A DNA stretch of 35,499 nucleotides from the NCBI GenBank assembly GCA_022729575.1, contig DZAL01000027.1, positions 1 to 35,499 on the forward strand. Reading direction: 5' to 3'. Made by a program: the position numbers and the translations under genes. Shown here piece after piece: positions 1 to 6,940 of the stretch. Source of the stretch: Thiomargarita sp. (GTDB lineage Bacteria; Pseudomonadota; Gammaproteobacteria; Beggiatoales; Beggiatoaceae). Numbering within the stretch: the stretch's first letter is position 1; every line of letters starts with the position of its first letter. The notes below the pieces were generated by a model. That model was not told the DNA's origin and made no database searches. It saw only the letters and a program-made list of their open reading frames with translations.

Positions 1-32
1 GGTAAAATGGATTTTGCAGTCTAACATGAACA

Positions 33-444
33 GTCTAGCACAAACCAAAATCCCCTGCAACATTTTACTATTGCCAGGGATAAACAGGTAAAGTCAGGTC
101 GAATTGAATCCCTTTCCCCTTCTAATAGTCTGACTCAGAATTTTCAGAATTATAGAATTGACAGAATGAAAACCTATCCCATTCTGAAAATTCTAAAATT
201 CTGCCAATCCTGATTCCGACCCTTTACCGCCAAGTAGCCCACCCAATTGGTTTTAAAAGTATCGATGAAATTCAGGTGAGTCTAGCACCAACCAAAATCC
301 CCCGCAACCTTTTACCATTGCCAGGGATAACAGTGAAAGTTAACCACCCCCGCCCCGCCTTTTTCAAGAAAGGGTTAAGGTGGTTTAACCGAAAGAGGTG
401 CGTTACGGCGCCAACAGACGCGCCTAACGCACCCTACGCTTGCT
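33..444. repeat. Composite inter-module repeat, blocks A-B-C-D-E
   Basis: This is the first copy of the spacer that recurs between TA modules. Block A begins gtctagcacaaacc (about 33-115). Block B is a long imperfect palindrome (about 124-222) opening with gtctgactcagaatt and closing with aatcctgattccgac. Block C (about 223-272) contains gccaagtagcccacccaatt. Block D (about 275-395) restarts with the A-like lead gtctagcaccaacc and then forms an inverted repeat, gttaaccacccc against aggtggtttaac. Block E (about 396-444) is gcgttacggcgc / gcgcctaacgc. Block E ends four bases from the stop codon of the first toxin gene. No ORF in it looks like a real gene. Confidence 0.85.
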
Positions 445-448
445 GCAT

Positions 449-829
449 CTACACGGGTTTAAAAATCTTCAGAATTAACTCCTGAATCACCCTAAAATGT
501 TTGACATTCGCCGTGCAAAGAATCTTCTTATTTTCAACCGCAGTGGCGGCAATGATGGCATCACCGGCCCTCAAACCAGAAGATAACGCATATTGTTCGA
601 GGTATTTGGCAGCGTGTTGTCCAATGGGGGGTGTCAGAGGCAAAATCACGAAATTAAAGTGGGTCAAAAAATGCTTGATATGTTCCTGTTCTCTTTTATT
701 TTTAGCCCCTTGCAATAACTCCAGATAAGTTTGAACAGAAATATCACGTTCTTGAGTCTCGTCAATCAACGTGGCCGCACCCAGATTACTCTTTTGGGTC
801 CAAATCAGCACATCTGTATCAAACATCAT
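449..829 (-). CDS. PIN-domain (VapC-like) toxin
   Basis: Probable type II TA toxin of 126 residues, the usual length for VapC. PIN-fold proteins of this kind are metal-dependent ribonucleases that cleave tRNA or rRNA when freed from the antitoxin. The visible acidic residues are D4 or D6 in MFDTDVLIW, E37 in TYLELLQG and D90 in RAGDAIIAA, followed by the usual late strand motif, here CTANVKHF. Two adjacent ATG codons (829 and 826) could both serve as start. The start overlaps the end of the antitoxin gene by 11 bases, implying translational coupling. The stop codon TAG sits four bases from the block E repeat. Confidence 0.9.
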   Translation of the reverse strand: MMFDTDVLIWTQKSNLGAATLIDETQERDISVQTYLELLQGAKNKREQEHIKHFLTHFNFVILPLTPPIGQHAAKYLEQYALSSGLRAGDAIIAATAVENKKILCTANVKHFRVIQELILKIFKPV

Positions 830-1055
830 TGATTGATTCTCCCCTTAATTGTTTCATGATTTCTGAGACCGAACGAGGGTCATCAGTTCTCATCCCAAAA
901 AACGGGTGGTCCTGTACTCGGTTAGATGATTGAATTGCCAAAGGAATTAAGATTCCTTTAAGTTGGCCATGATAAGAAATTGTTACCTGTTCATTTCTGG
1001 CCAAGGCTTCCAGAATTTCTGGCGCTTGGTAAAATTCGTCAAAAGTTGCTTGCAT
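819..1055 (-). CDS. Antitoxin, Phd/YefM-like, partner of the PIN toxin
   Basis: Small protein of 78 residues directly upstream of, and overlapping, the PIN toxin gene. Its N-terminal half (NEQVTISYHGQLKGILIPL) resembles the Phd/YefM DNA-binding fold, where a residue run like VTISYHG-KG-LIPL forms the beta sheet. The C-terminal part (about 45-78), ending KQLRGESINDV, would be the toxin-binding tail. A clear ribosome binding site, AGGAG, lies about eight bases before the ATG. By analogy with the family it would neutralise the toxin and repress the operon. The Phd assignment is by pattern only; the antitoxin role is firmer because of gene position. Confidence 0.75.
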   Translation of the reverse strand: MQATFDEFYQAPEILEALARNEQVTISYHGQLKGILIPLAIQSSNRVQDHPFFGMRTDDPRSVSEIMKQLRGESINDV

Positions 1056-1173
1056 GAAAATTCTCCTCTGCTCTCCAGTGAGTGGTCGTTCTCGTTGGTC
1101 ACCGTTGCCGGTTTGGCAATTGGGCCAAGATAGGTAATGGTTAACGACTTAACAATCAGGCCATCTAGTGAAA

Positions 1174-1515
1174 GTCTAGCACAAACCAAAATCCCCTGCA
1201 ACGTTTTACCATTGCAAGGGATAAACAGGTAAAGCCAGGTCGAATTGAATCCATTTGCCATTCTAATGGTCCGAATCAGAATTTTCAGAATTATAGAATT
1301 GACAGAATGAACCCCACTCCATTCTGAAAATTCTAAAATTCTGCCAATCCTGATTCAGACAATCTCGGGCCAGCCTCCCTGCCCGCCCTTGAACCCCCAC
1401 CCCCTTACCCAGAAAGGCTTAGGGGTGGTAAACTACCAAGCAATTTGCCAGATTAATCTCCAACTGGTGGGCCAACCAAAGGATGTTTCTCCACACTACC
1501 AGGCGGTTCTATTGA
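1174..1515. repeat. Composite inter-module repeat, blocks A-B-F
   Basis: Block A (from 1174) and block B (about 1263-1364) match the first spacer closely. Blocks C, D and E are replaced by block F (about 1365-1515), which carries a C-rich stretch and its G-rich complement, then gccagattaatctccaactg and a cttccac-like tail ending in ccacactaccagg. The same A-B-F form recurs at about 4,685-4,945. The spacer ends seven bases from the stop codon of the next toxin gene. Confidence 0.8.
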
Positions 1516-1522
1516 TTCATCC

Positions 1523-1924
1523 TTAAATTTCCCAGTCTTCATATTGCAAACCTGGCACACGCGCAAATTCACGAACATTATGCGTGACTAAAATCAGTTG
1601 GTTCGCTAACGCTATCGCCGCAATTTGCAAATCATAAGCCCCAATGGGAGTCCCTAACTGTTCCAAAGAGGCCCGAATTTCACCAAAAATCTGTGCGGCT
1701 TGGTCGTCAAAGTATAGTGAGACAAATTGACTGTAGAAGGGTTGTAATTTAGCTAAGTTTTTAGCAGAGTGCCGACTCTTCATAACGCCATAAAACAATT
1801 CTGCTTTGACGACTGAACAAAGCACGATATCGTTAGATGAACATTGTCCAATTCTAGTTCGGATCGGCGATAAGGGTTGGTTGAGGTAACTAATGCAAGC
1901 ATTAGTGTCTAATAAATAAATCAT
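1523..1924 (-). CDS. vapC: PIN-domain VapC-family toxin
   Basis: Predicted VapC ribonuclease of 133 residues, full length for the family. It begins with the classic MIYLLDTNACISYL (D6), then E42 in VVKAELFYG, D98 in PIGAYDLQIAA, and the late motif LVTHNVREFARV typical of VapC proteins that cut initiator tRNA or rRNA. Which RNA this one cuts cannot be read from the sequence. The start codon overlaps the antitoxin stop by four bases (ATGA). It is clearly paralogous to the VapC at 4953-5354, sharing ASLE, GTPIG and THNVREFAR segments, although their antitoxins are unrelated. Confidence 0.93.
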   Translation of the reverse strand: MIYLLDTNACISYLNQPLSPIRTRIGQCSSNDIVLCSVVKAELFYGVMKSRHSAKNLAKLQPFYSQFVSLYFDDQAAQIFGEIRASLEQLGTPIGAYDLQIAAIALANQLILVTHNVREFARVPGLQYEDWEI

Positions 1925-2175
1925 TCGAGCGCCTTCCGTAAGTCATACTCGCCTTGGGGCGCACGTTCAATGGGGTCCTCGGCAAAACAGCCCGCCGTGA
2001 GTTCAAAAAAGTTGGGGGGCCAACTATGGTTTTCCCCAGTAGTGACCGAGGCTTTTAGCGGTGCTTCTGGCACTATTAAGACAATAATTTCCGCACGGTG
2101 ATGCCGAAATTGGGGCGGAATTTGGATGGTTAAAGTCTCCGAAGTAAGTTGATGAATTTCACGTAGCGCGTACAT
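1921..2175 (-). CDS. Antitoxin paired with VapC
   Basis: Protein of 84 residues, first gene of the pair and overlapping vapC by four bases. The N-terminal part (TLTIQIPPQFRHHRAEIIVL, about 15-34) has the look of a short swapped-hairpin DNA-binding domain followed by an acidic, flexible tail ending RKALE. This fits the DUF2281-like antitoxins found with PIN toxins. The family is not certain; the antitoxin role is inferred mainly from coupling to vapC. It is unlike the AbrB-type VapB that accompanies the closely related toxin at 4953-5354. Confidence 0.75.
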   Translation of the reverse strand: MYALREIHQLTSETLTIQIPPQFRHHRAEIIVLIVPEAPLKASVTTGENHSWPPNFFELTAGCFAEDPIERAPQGEYDLRKALE

Positions 2176-2213
2176 AACTGGTTACTGGCCTCAGTGGTTA
2201 ATAACAGGTTGTT

Positions 2214-2242
2214 AGTTTAACAGGTGCCTGCTAAAAATTCAA
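2214..2242 (-). promoter_or_regulatory. Candidate sigma-70 promoter with direct-repeat operator
   Basis: Reading the minus strand, TTGAAT (2237-2242) is followed after 17 bases by TAAACT (2214-2219), about 40 bases upstream of the antitoxin start. The octamer ACCTGTTA occurs twice across and just after the -10 element, a plausible autorepression site for the antitoxin. Each box has two mismatches to consensus, so this is a moderate call. Confidence 0.4.
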
Positions 2243-2265
2243 GAGGACCAGTCCAACTCAAAAAC

Positions 2266-2655
2266 TAGACCCCGTAGCTTTCTACTCGCTACGAGGTCTC
2301 AAAGACTTCTGACTCGGGCACAGTAATAGTCCGACTCAGAATTTCCAGAATTAAAGAATTAACAGAATGAACCCCACTCCATGTCTTCCAATTCTAAAAT
2401 TCTGCCAATCCTGATTCCGACCCTTTACCGTCAAGTAGCCCACCCAATGGGTTATAAAAGTATCGATGAAATTCAGGTGAGTCTAGCACAAACAAAAATC
2501 CCCTGCAACCACCCCCGGCCCCTCCTTGGTAAGGAGGGGAGTAAAGAGAGCAGAGATTAATTCCCCTCCTTTCCAAGGAGGGGTTAGGGGTGGTTTAACC
2601 GAAGGAGGGGCGTGACGGCGCAACAAGACGCGCCTAACGCACCCTACGCTTGCTA
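2266..2655. repeat. Composite inter-module repeat, blocks G-B-C-D-E
   Basis: Block G (2266-2332) replaces block A here. It is a hairpin, agaccccgtagc against gctacgaggtct, followed by caaagacttctgactcgggc. Blocks B, C, D and E follow in the usual order. Block D contains the variant with ggtaaggaggggagtaaaga between its C-rich and G-rich arms. The same G-led form occurs at 6941, 13794 and 16398. Block E ends around 2655 and cuts into the start of a lost gene. Confidence 0.85.
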
Positions 2656-2702
2656 CGCGAGTCGTCCATAATCAGTTCTTTTGCTAAGACAATTTGCCTC
2701 AT
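2634..2702 (-). pseudogene. Severed gene start with a strong ribosome binding site
   Basis: On the minus strand an AGGAGG-type site (complement at about 2709-2713) lies seven bases before ATG at 2702. The frame then reads MRQIVLAKELIMDDS before running into block E, where it ends in the repeat at 2634-2636. The first 15 or so codons look like the true beginning of a gene whose body has been replaced by the repeat. The original product cannot be identified. Confidence 0.4.
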
Positions 2703-2736
2703 TTATTTCCTCCACACGCTATGAATCCTAGAATGG

Positions 2737-2930
2737 TAGGGTGGGCCACAGGTTTCTCGTTGCCCACCAATCCCAGGTACTGCCAACAAACGTCGGTCGG
2801 GAATCCTTTCCCGACATTTTGAAACCACATCACCCCCAAACGTCAAATCCACGTAGGTCGGGAATCCTTTCCCGACGTTTTGAAACCATATCACCTCCGA
2901 AAGTCGGCAAGGGATTGCCGACCTACGTCA
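2737..2930. repeat. Cluster of small palindromes
   Basis: The stretch holds gggtgggccac / gttgcccacc-type ends and two near-identical copies of a segment containing tcgggaatcctttcccgac followed by ttttgaaacca. A third palindrome, gtcggcaagggattgccgac, abuts the stop codon of the broken toxin at 2931. These are short palindromic repeats of the kind scattered widely in repeat-rich bacterial genomes. No gene is seen. Confidence 0.7.
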
Positions 2931-3198
2931 CTACGAGAAAAACCGTTCATAATCTCTATGGCTACCAATCCAAAACCAAGTGACCGTACCCTCTTCTACA
3001 TTACCTAGCGCACGATAACCACGAGAAATCCGAACCGACCAAGTATTTTCAGCCGGGTTAATACATTTAAATAAAGTGTAGAGACGGATGGAACGGATTA
3101 TTAGCCCAGAGGCGATAAGATTTGCGGGCTTGACGTTTGATGGTTTCCTCTAGCACACCGTAGGCTTTCCAGAATGATGGTAGTGTTTCCGATTTCAT
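2931..3198 (-). pseudogene. Frameshifted RelE/ParE-family toxin
   Basis: The gene starts at ATG 3198, overlapping the antitoxin stop by four bases, and reads MKSETLPSFWKAYGVL through NPFHPSLHF. It then meets an in-frame stop. In the next frame the protein continues as KCINPAENTWSVRISRGYRA, then GSHRDYERFFS and a stop at 2931-2933. Joined, the two parts give an 87-residue protein with the look of a RelE/ParE-like toxin (WSVRISRGYRALG, WFWIGSHRDYERF). The break coincides with a tandem duplication of four bases, TAAATAAA at 3068-3075. Removing one copy restores the frame as SLHFKCINP. The toxin should be inactive while its antitoxin remains intact. Confidence 0.85.
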
Positions 3199-3425
3199 AG
3201 CCTCTCGTAATCCATCGGTGTTGCTAACCCCGCGGCGCGTTCTTGTTTCGCCTGACGTGCTGCTGCGCCCAGCGATGATTGGGTCTGTTGAAACGAGTTA
3301 TCCCATTGCCACTCATCCTGGAGGTCGGCAAGATATTCTCTTAAATGTTCGACCACTTGAATTTGTAAGGCTTCCGGTAAGGTTTCCATCATGGTCACTA
3401 CCGTAGTAATAGCTGTCGCTGACAT
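3195..3425 (-). CDS. Antitoxin, partner of the broken RelE-like toxin
   Basis: Intact 76-residue protein, first gene of its pair. It is mostly helical, with a segment LPEALQIQVVEHLREYLADL (about 16-35) and then DEWQWDNSFQQTQSSL, a pattern common to short antitoxins found before RelE-type toxins. The tail AGLATPMDYERL should contact the toxin. The start has an AGGA site about ten bases upstream. Because the downstream toxin is frameshifted, this is now an orphan antitoxin that could still act as a repressor or cross-neutralise a related toxin. Family name uncertain. Confidence 0.75.
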   Translation of the reverse strand: MSATAITTVVTMMETLPEALQIQVVEHLREYLADLQDEWQWDNSFQQTQSSLGAAARQAKQERAAGLATPMDYERL

Positions 3426-3488
3426 TCTTTAATGTTCCTGTTGAAAAAGAGGTACTCTAATGGATTTGAGGACTATACAGCATGAATA

Positions 3489-3793
3489 GTGGGCAAACCA
3501 AAGGACGTTTACCCACCCTACCTGGCTAAAATCCTGATTCAGACCCTTTACCGCCAAGTAGCCCACCCAATTGGTTTTAACAGTATCGATGAAATTCAGG
3601 TGAGTCTAGCACCAACCAAAATCCCCGGCAACCACCCCCGGCCCCTCCTTGGTAAGGAGGGGAGTAAAGAGAGCAGAGATTAATTCCCCTCCTTTCCAAG
3701 GAGGGGTTAGGGGTGGTTGATTACCAAGCCGTTTGCCAGCTTAATCTCAAACTGGTGGGCAAACAAAAGGACGTTTGTCCACACTACCTGGTA
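3489..3793. repeat. Composite inter-module repeat, blocks F(part)-C-D-F
   Basis: A partial F block (about 3489-3530) joins the tail of block B (atcctgattcagaccc), then C, D with the ggtaaggaggggagtaaaga centre, and a complete F block (about 3718-3793) ending gtccacactacctgg. Having F at both ends suggests that this spacer was assembled by recombination between two others. From 3794 to 3873 there is only short palindromic sequence (cggcaagtcggccagggattgcc) before the next broken toxin. Confidence 0.75.
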
Positions 3794-3873
3794 GCCCGCT
3801 TTATCATGGCTTGTCGATTGACGCAACCCTACCGAGTCACACTTCGGCAAGTCGGCCAGGGATTGCCAAAGTC

Positions 3874-4188
3874 CTAATCTGATAGGTTCAGAAGGTCTAG
3901 CGCTGTAAGAGGACGTTGGCGCACATGACGAATGGAGATGAGGCGAATTTTGTCACTCCCTACCAACGAATACAGTAGTCGATAATTTTCCACCAAGGCT
4001 TCTCGATAAGCCGAGGGCAACCCCGTAATTTGGCGATGCGCTTCGGGAAACTGTGCTAGATACTCAAGTTTGGCAAAAATGGCTACTCCTGTGCGACGTG
4101 CGACGGTTGGATTACGTTCTTGTAAATAATTAATGAGTTAGTCAAATTGTTTGACTGCCAACGTTGACCATTCAATTAGTCGTGACAT
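3874..4188 (-). pseudogene. RelE/ParE-family toxin with a premature stop codon
   Basis: The frame opens at ATG 4188, overlapping the antitoxin end by 17 bases, and reads MSRLIEWSTLAVKQFD before TAA at 4138-4140. The same frame then continues without a break as LINYLQERNPTVARRTGVAI to LDLLNLSD and stops at 3874-3876, giving 104 codons in all. Family hallmarks are present: W7, the helix with AVKQFD.LINYLQERNP, EAHRQITGLPSAYREALVEN and YRLLYSLVG, IRLISIRHVRQRP. A single base change from GAA, CAA or AAA to TAA would explain the stop. No good internal start is visible, so the toxin is probably inactive. Confidence 0.88.
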
Positions 4189-4474
4189 CAGCGATGCCCC
4201 CCAACAGCCAAGTATAGCGATTTTTAACTTCTTCATGGGGAAGAAATGGGCCGTGTTCGGCTTGTGTAATGTCTAACCAATCCCATAACCATTGCAGTTG
4301 TTCCTGGAGAGCTTGAAATTCGCCGATGTCAAGTAAAGCCACGACACTACGCCCGTCCTCTGTAAGAATGAGGGGGCGTTTGGTGGTTTGTGCTTTTTCG
4401 ATGAGTTGTTTGGCTTGTAAGGAGAGCTCCGACACGGGATAGATGTCTTGAGCTAAATTAATTGAGATATTCAT
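4172..4474 (-). CDS. Phd/YefM-family antitoxin
   Basis: Intact 100-residue antitoxin. The first 60 residues match the Phd/YefM pattern: MNISINLAQDIYPVSELSLQ, then KRPLILTEDGRSVVALLDIG, where the strand-turn-strand and helix form the DNA-binding dimer. The C-terminal part (about 60-100) would wrap the toxin. It has the strongest promoter in the array (4513-4541) and a GGGAG site about ten bases before the start. Its partner toxin is interrupted by a stop codon, so this promoter now drives an antitoxin without an active toxin. Confidence 0.88.
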   Translation of the reverse strand: MNISINLAQDIYPVSELSLQAKQLIEKAQTTKRPLILTEDGRSVVALLDIGEFQALQEQLQWLWDWLDITQAEHGPFLPHEEVKNRYTWLLGGIADVTTN

Positions 4475-4512
4475 TTGAGTGGTACTCCCAGTTAGAAACA
4501 GTTGACCCGAGA

Positions 4513-4541
4513 ATTATAGCAGGGATAAATACCAATGTCCA
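4513..4541 (-). promoter_or_regulatory. Sigma-70 promoter of the phd-type antitoxin
   Basis: On the minus strand, TGGACA (4536-4541, five of six consensus bases) and a perfect TATAAT (4513-4518) are 17 bases apart, and TGC precedes the -10, giving an extended -10. Transcription would start near 4506, about 30 bases before the antitoxin start at 4474. Confidence 0.75.
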
Positions 4542-4684
4542 GAGATGACAATTGGCCAAGTATCTGGTTCTGTCACAGTGGCAAGTTTTTAAGTATTTTA
4601 AGTATCAGTGCCTCTACATCTCGCTAGAAATAATTCTAGCACACTCTTTACCCCAAAACCATCTAAACCCGAAACTTCAAGGTT

Positions 4685-4945
4685 CAGATTTAATTGAATC
4701 CATTTCCCACTCTAATAGTCTGACTCAGAATTTTCAGAATTTTAGAATTGACAGAATGAACCCCACCCCATTCTGAAAATTCTAAAATTCTGCCAATCCT
4801 GATTCAGACCATTTCGAGCAAGCATCCCTGCCCGCCCTTGAACCCCTACCTTACCAAGGGTTAGGAGTGGTTGACTACCAAGCCATTTGCCAGCTTAACT
4901 CCAAACTGGTGGGCAAACAAAAGGTCGTCTGCCCACCCTACTTGG
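4685..4945. repeat. Composite inter-module repeat, blocks A(part)-B-F
   Basis: Only the last part of block A remains (gatttaattgaatccatttc). Block B (about 4720-4810) and block F (about 4811-4945) follow, ending gcccaccctacttggc, eight bases from the stop codon of the next VapC. The sequence from 4542 to 4684, between the promoter and the repeat, shows no gene. Confidence 0.8.
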
Positions 4946-4952
4946 CTTTAAT

Positions 4953-5354
4953 TTATACCCAATTTTCGATTTTCAATTCCACTATTCGGGCAAACTCTCT
5001 CACATTATGAGTCACTAAGGTCGTTTTTAAACTTAGGGCGTGGGCGGCAATCATCAAATCCAATGGACCAATAGGTGTTCCTTGTCGTTCTAACGAAGCC
5101 CTCAATTCACCATAATAAGAGGCAGCTACCTTATCAAACGGTATCACTACCAAGGGCAGAATAAACTCTTCTAAGGCTTGTTTATTCTTTTGCTGGGCTT
5201 GACTTTTTGGCACCCCATATTCCAGTTCCGCTAACGTGATAGAAGAAATGCCAACTTCACCAATCGCTAAACTTTGAAACCGGGCGAATACTTGAGGAGG
5301 TTGCTGTTTAATAAGGTAAATGCAGATATTGGTATCTAACAAATATTTCTTCAT
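4953..5354 (-). CDS. vapC: PIN-domain toxin VapC
   Basis: VapC ribonuclease of 133 residues with all expected features: MKKYLLDTNICIYLI (D7), E43 in ITLAELEYG, D99 in PIGPLDLMIAA and the late THNVREFARI segment. The arrangement is the canonical vapBC one, with the toxin start overlapping the antitoxin stop by four bases. It is closely related to the VapC at 1523-1924. The reading of the substrate as tRNA is family knowledge, not visible here. Confidence 0.95.
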   Translation of the reverse strand: MKKYLLDTNICIYLIKQQPPQVFARFQSLAIGEVGISSITLAELEYGVPKSQAQQKNKQALEEFILPLVVIPFDKVAASYYGELRASLERQGTPIGPLDLMIAAHALSLKTTLVTHNVREFARIVELKIENWV

Positions 5355-5587
5355 TCTTCAAAGAGTTCCTCACGAACTTGTGGTAGGGGTTGTTCTCGGG
5401 TTGCCATAAAGTCCTCAGAAAACTTACTTAGACTGTTAAAGAGTGAGTCCCAAGGATGGTCGGTAGGAATCAAAACTACCGTCTGGCCAACTTGTTTGAT
5501 GAAGACTTGTGGACTCTCCAAGTGAAAGGATTTCGGCAGTTTGATAAATTGAGAGTGACCTTTTTGTAAGACTTTAGCCGTTTTCAT
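5351..5587 (-). CDS. vapB: AbrB-type antitoxin VapB
   Basis: VapB of 78 residues. The N-terminal MKTAKVLQKGHSQFIKLPKS is the swapped-hairpin (AbrB/SpoVT) DNA-binding signature seen in VapB proteins (TAKVFxxGxSQ-xxLPK). The acidic C-terminal tail (REELFEE) would insert into the VapC active site. It is first in the operon and overlaps vapC by four bases. A 31-bp sequence just upstream (5596-5626) is repeated at 12586-12616 before an unrelated module. Confidence 0.93.
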   Translation of the reverse strand: MKTAKVLQKGHSQFIKLPKSFHLESPQVFIKQVGQTVVLIPTDHPWDSLFNSLSKFSEDFMATREQPLPQVREELFEE

Positions 5588-5690
5588 GGTATTTACCGTG
5601 GTTCAGTAACGATTTCAGGTGTGGATTAAGAGTTAGGATATTTGTGGTGTGCATAGCAATTTCCACAGTAATCAGAACTTAATAACTTAA

Positions 5691-6117
5691 GTTTAGCACA
5701 AACAAAAATCCCCCGCAACATTTTACTATTACCATGGATAAAAGGGTAAAGTCAGGTCTAATTGAATCCATTTCCCCTTCTAATAATCTGACTCAGAATT
5801 TCCAGAATGAGAGAATTAGCCGAATGAAACCCACCCCATTCTGAAAATTCTAAAATTCTGCCAATCCTGATTCCGACCCTTTACCGCCAAGTAGCCCACC
5901 CAATTGGTTTTAAAGGTATCGATGAAATTCAGGTTAGTCTAGCACCAACCAAAATCCCCGGCAACCTTTTACCATTGCCAGGGATAAGAGTGAAAGTTAA
6001 CCACCCCCGCCCCGCCTGTTTCAAGAAGGAAGGGGTTAGGGGTGGTTTAACTGGGTGGGATAACCGCAGGAGGGGCGTGACGGTGTCAACCGACGCGCTT
6101 AACGCATCCTACGTTCG
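5691..6117. repeat. Composite inter-module repeat, blocks A-B-C-D-E
   Basis: Full-length spacer: A begins gtttagcacaaac, B has ccagaatgagagaattagcc in its left arm, C and D are typical, and E reads cgtgacggtgtcaaccgacg then cgcttaacgcatcctacg. The last bases of E (gttcgcta) overlap the stop codon of the next toxin gene, so the TAG is at the repeat border. Confidence 0.85.
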
Positions 6118-6522
6118 CTAATCTCTCACCCAATTTTCCAATCGCAAATCAGAGATTCGATTAAAGTGATTATCGTCCGTGACCAGTACCAAATCATGCA
6201 CTTGTGCTACGGCTGCAATCAAAATATCGGCATCGGGCAGTAATTCTCCTCTCTGCTTTAACTCGGCATAGATGGCAGCAGCTTTCTCTAGCACCGGCAC
6301 CTCATCAATGCCCAAGACTTCATAGTCTTGTAAGAGTTGATGAAACAGTCGCAGTTGGTGGCTGGCTTGGCTGGCCAACAGTCCTCGTTTAACTTCATAG
6401 TAATTGATGGTACTAATATAAGTTTTCCCTCCAAAACGGCGTACCCACCGCGTTTTTTCTAAAACCGTTTGGTTCTGTTTGAGCGTGGCCGAGATGATAT
6501 TGGTATCTAGCAGGTAGTCCAT
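6118..6522 (-). CDS. PIN-domain (VapC-like) toxin
   Basis: PIN ribonuclease-type toxin of about 134 residues. I chose ATG 6522 because it gives the family start MDYLLDTNIISA; the frame is open to an ATG at 6546, which would overlap the antitoxin by 19 bases and add eight residues. Neither start has a strong ribosome binding site. Acidic residues are visible at D6, in NYYEVKRG, and in LLPDADILIAA, and the late motif is LVTDDNHFNRI. The TAG stop lies at the edge of block E. It forms a pair with an unrecognised 110-residue protein. Confidence 0.9.
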   Translation of the reverse strand: MDYLLDTNIISATLKQNQTVLEKTRWVRRFGGKTYISTINYYEVKRGLLASQASHQLRLFHQLLQDYEVLGIDEVPVLEKAAAIYAELKQRGELLPDADILIAAVAQVHDLVLVTDDNHFNRISDLRLENWVRD

Positions 6523-6527
6523 GGCAA

Positions 6528-6860
6528 TTAATGTCTCATCAAGCATTCGTCAAAAGTTTTCAGTTGTTCTGCGGTAAAGTCGTTTAACATCCCGGCGACC
6601 AGTTCGAGTGACATCAAGCCACCTATCCGTTGTTTGAGGTCGTGGTCTGGCACGGCGAGAAATTGTTCAAACGGGAGGTGTTGCATTTCAGCAATGAGAT
6701 AGGTTAGCCATTGTTCGAGCGGGTACTTTTGGAGAAACGGGTTGTCTTGCGGGTTGCCAGCCTCGGCAATTCGCTTTTGAACGAACGGGGCGAGACGATA
6801 GCGGTAAATATCTTGTGTGCGGTGACTGAGATTATCGGTTGGTGTATTGGCATTATTCAT
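6528..6860 (-). CDS. Unrecognised putative antitoxin of a PIN pair
   Basis: Protein of 110 residues in the antitoxin position, ending five bases before the chosen toxin start. I do not recognise a family. It is rich in helix formers, with segments QDIYRYRLAPFVQKRIAEAG, YPLEQWLTYLIAEMQHLP and LVAGMLNDFTAEQLKTFDEC, and has no AbrB, Phd or ribbon-helix-helix pattern I can see. The upstream region holds a good promoter with a palindrome over the -10 (6885-6924), which suggests autorepression. It may be a new antitoxin type; the role is inferred from position alone. Confidence 0.7.
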   Translation of the reverse strand: MNNANTPTDNLSHRTQDIYRYRLAPFVQKRIAEAGNPQDNPFLQKYPLEQWLTYLIAEMQHLPFEQFLAVPDHDLKQRIGGLMSLELVAGMLNDFTAEQLKTFDECLMRH

Positions 6861-6884
6861 CTGGCTTACTCCAGTGGTAGTTTG

Positions 6885-6924
6885 ACTTACTATAAGTATA
6901 TCACTTAAAAAATAATAAGTAAAG
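6885..6924 (-). promoter_or_regulatory. Candidate promoter with palindromic operator
   Basis: On the minus strand TTTACT (6919-6924) and TATACT (6895-6900) are 18 bases apart. A 13-base palindrome, acttactataagt (6885-6897), overlaps the downstream edge of the -10 and the likely start of transcription, where a repressing antitoxin would block polymerase. Confidence 0.5.
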
Positions 6925-6940
6925 TAAACGACGTAAAAAA

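Noticed and set aside
983..1261. Minus-strand ORF through block A, and similar ORFs at 2394-2576, 10270-10500 and on the plus strand at 276-485, 9232-9480 and 15108-15392
   Set aside because: They translate the composite repeats; nearly the same peptides recur at each repeat copy and no ribosome binding site is present.
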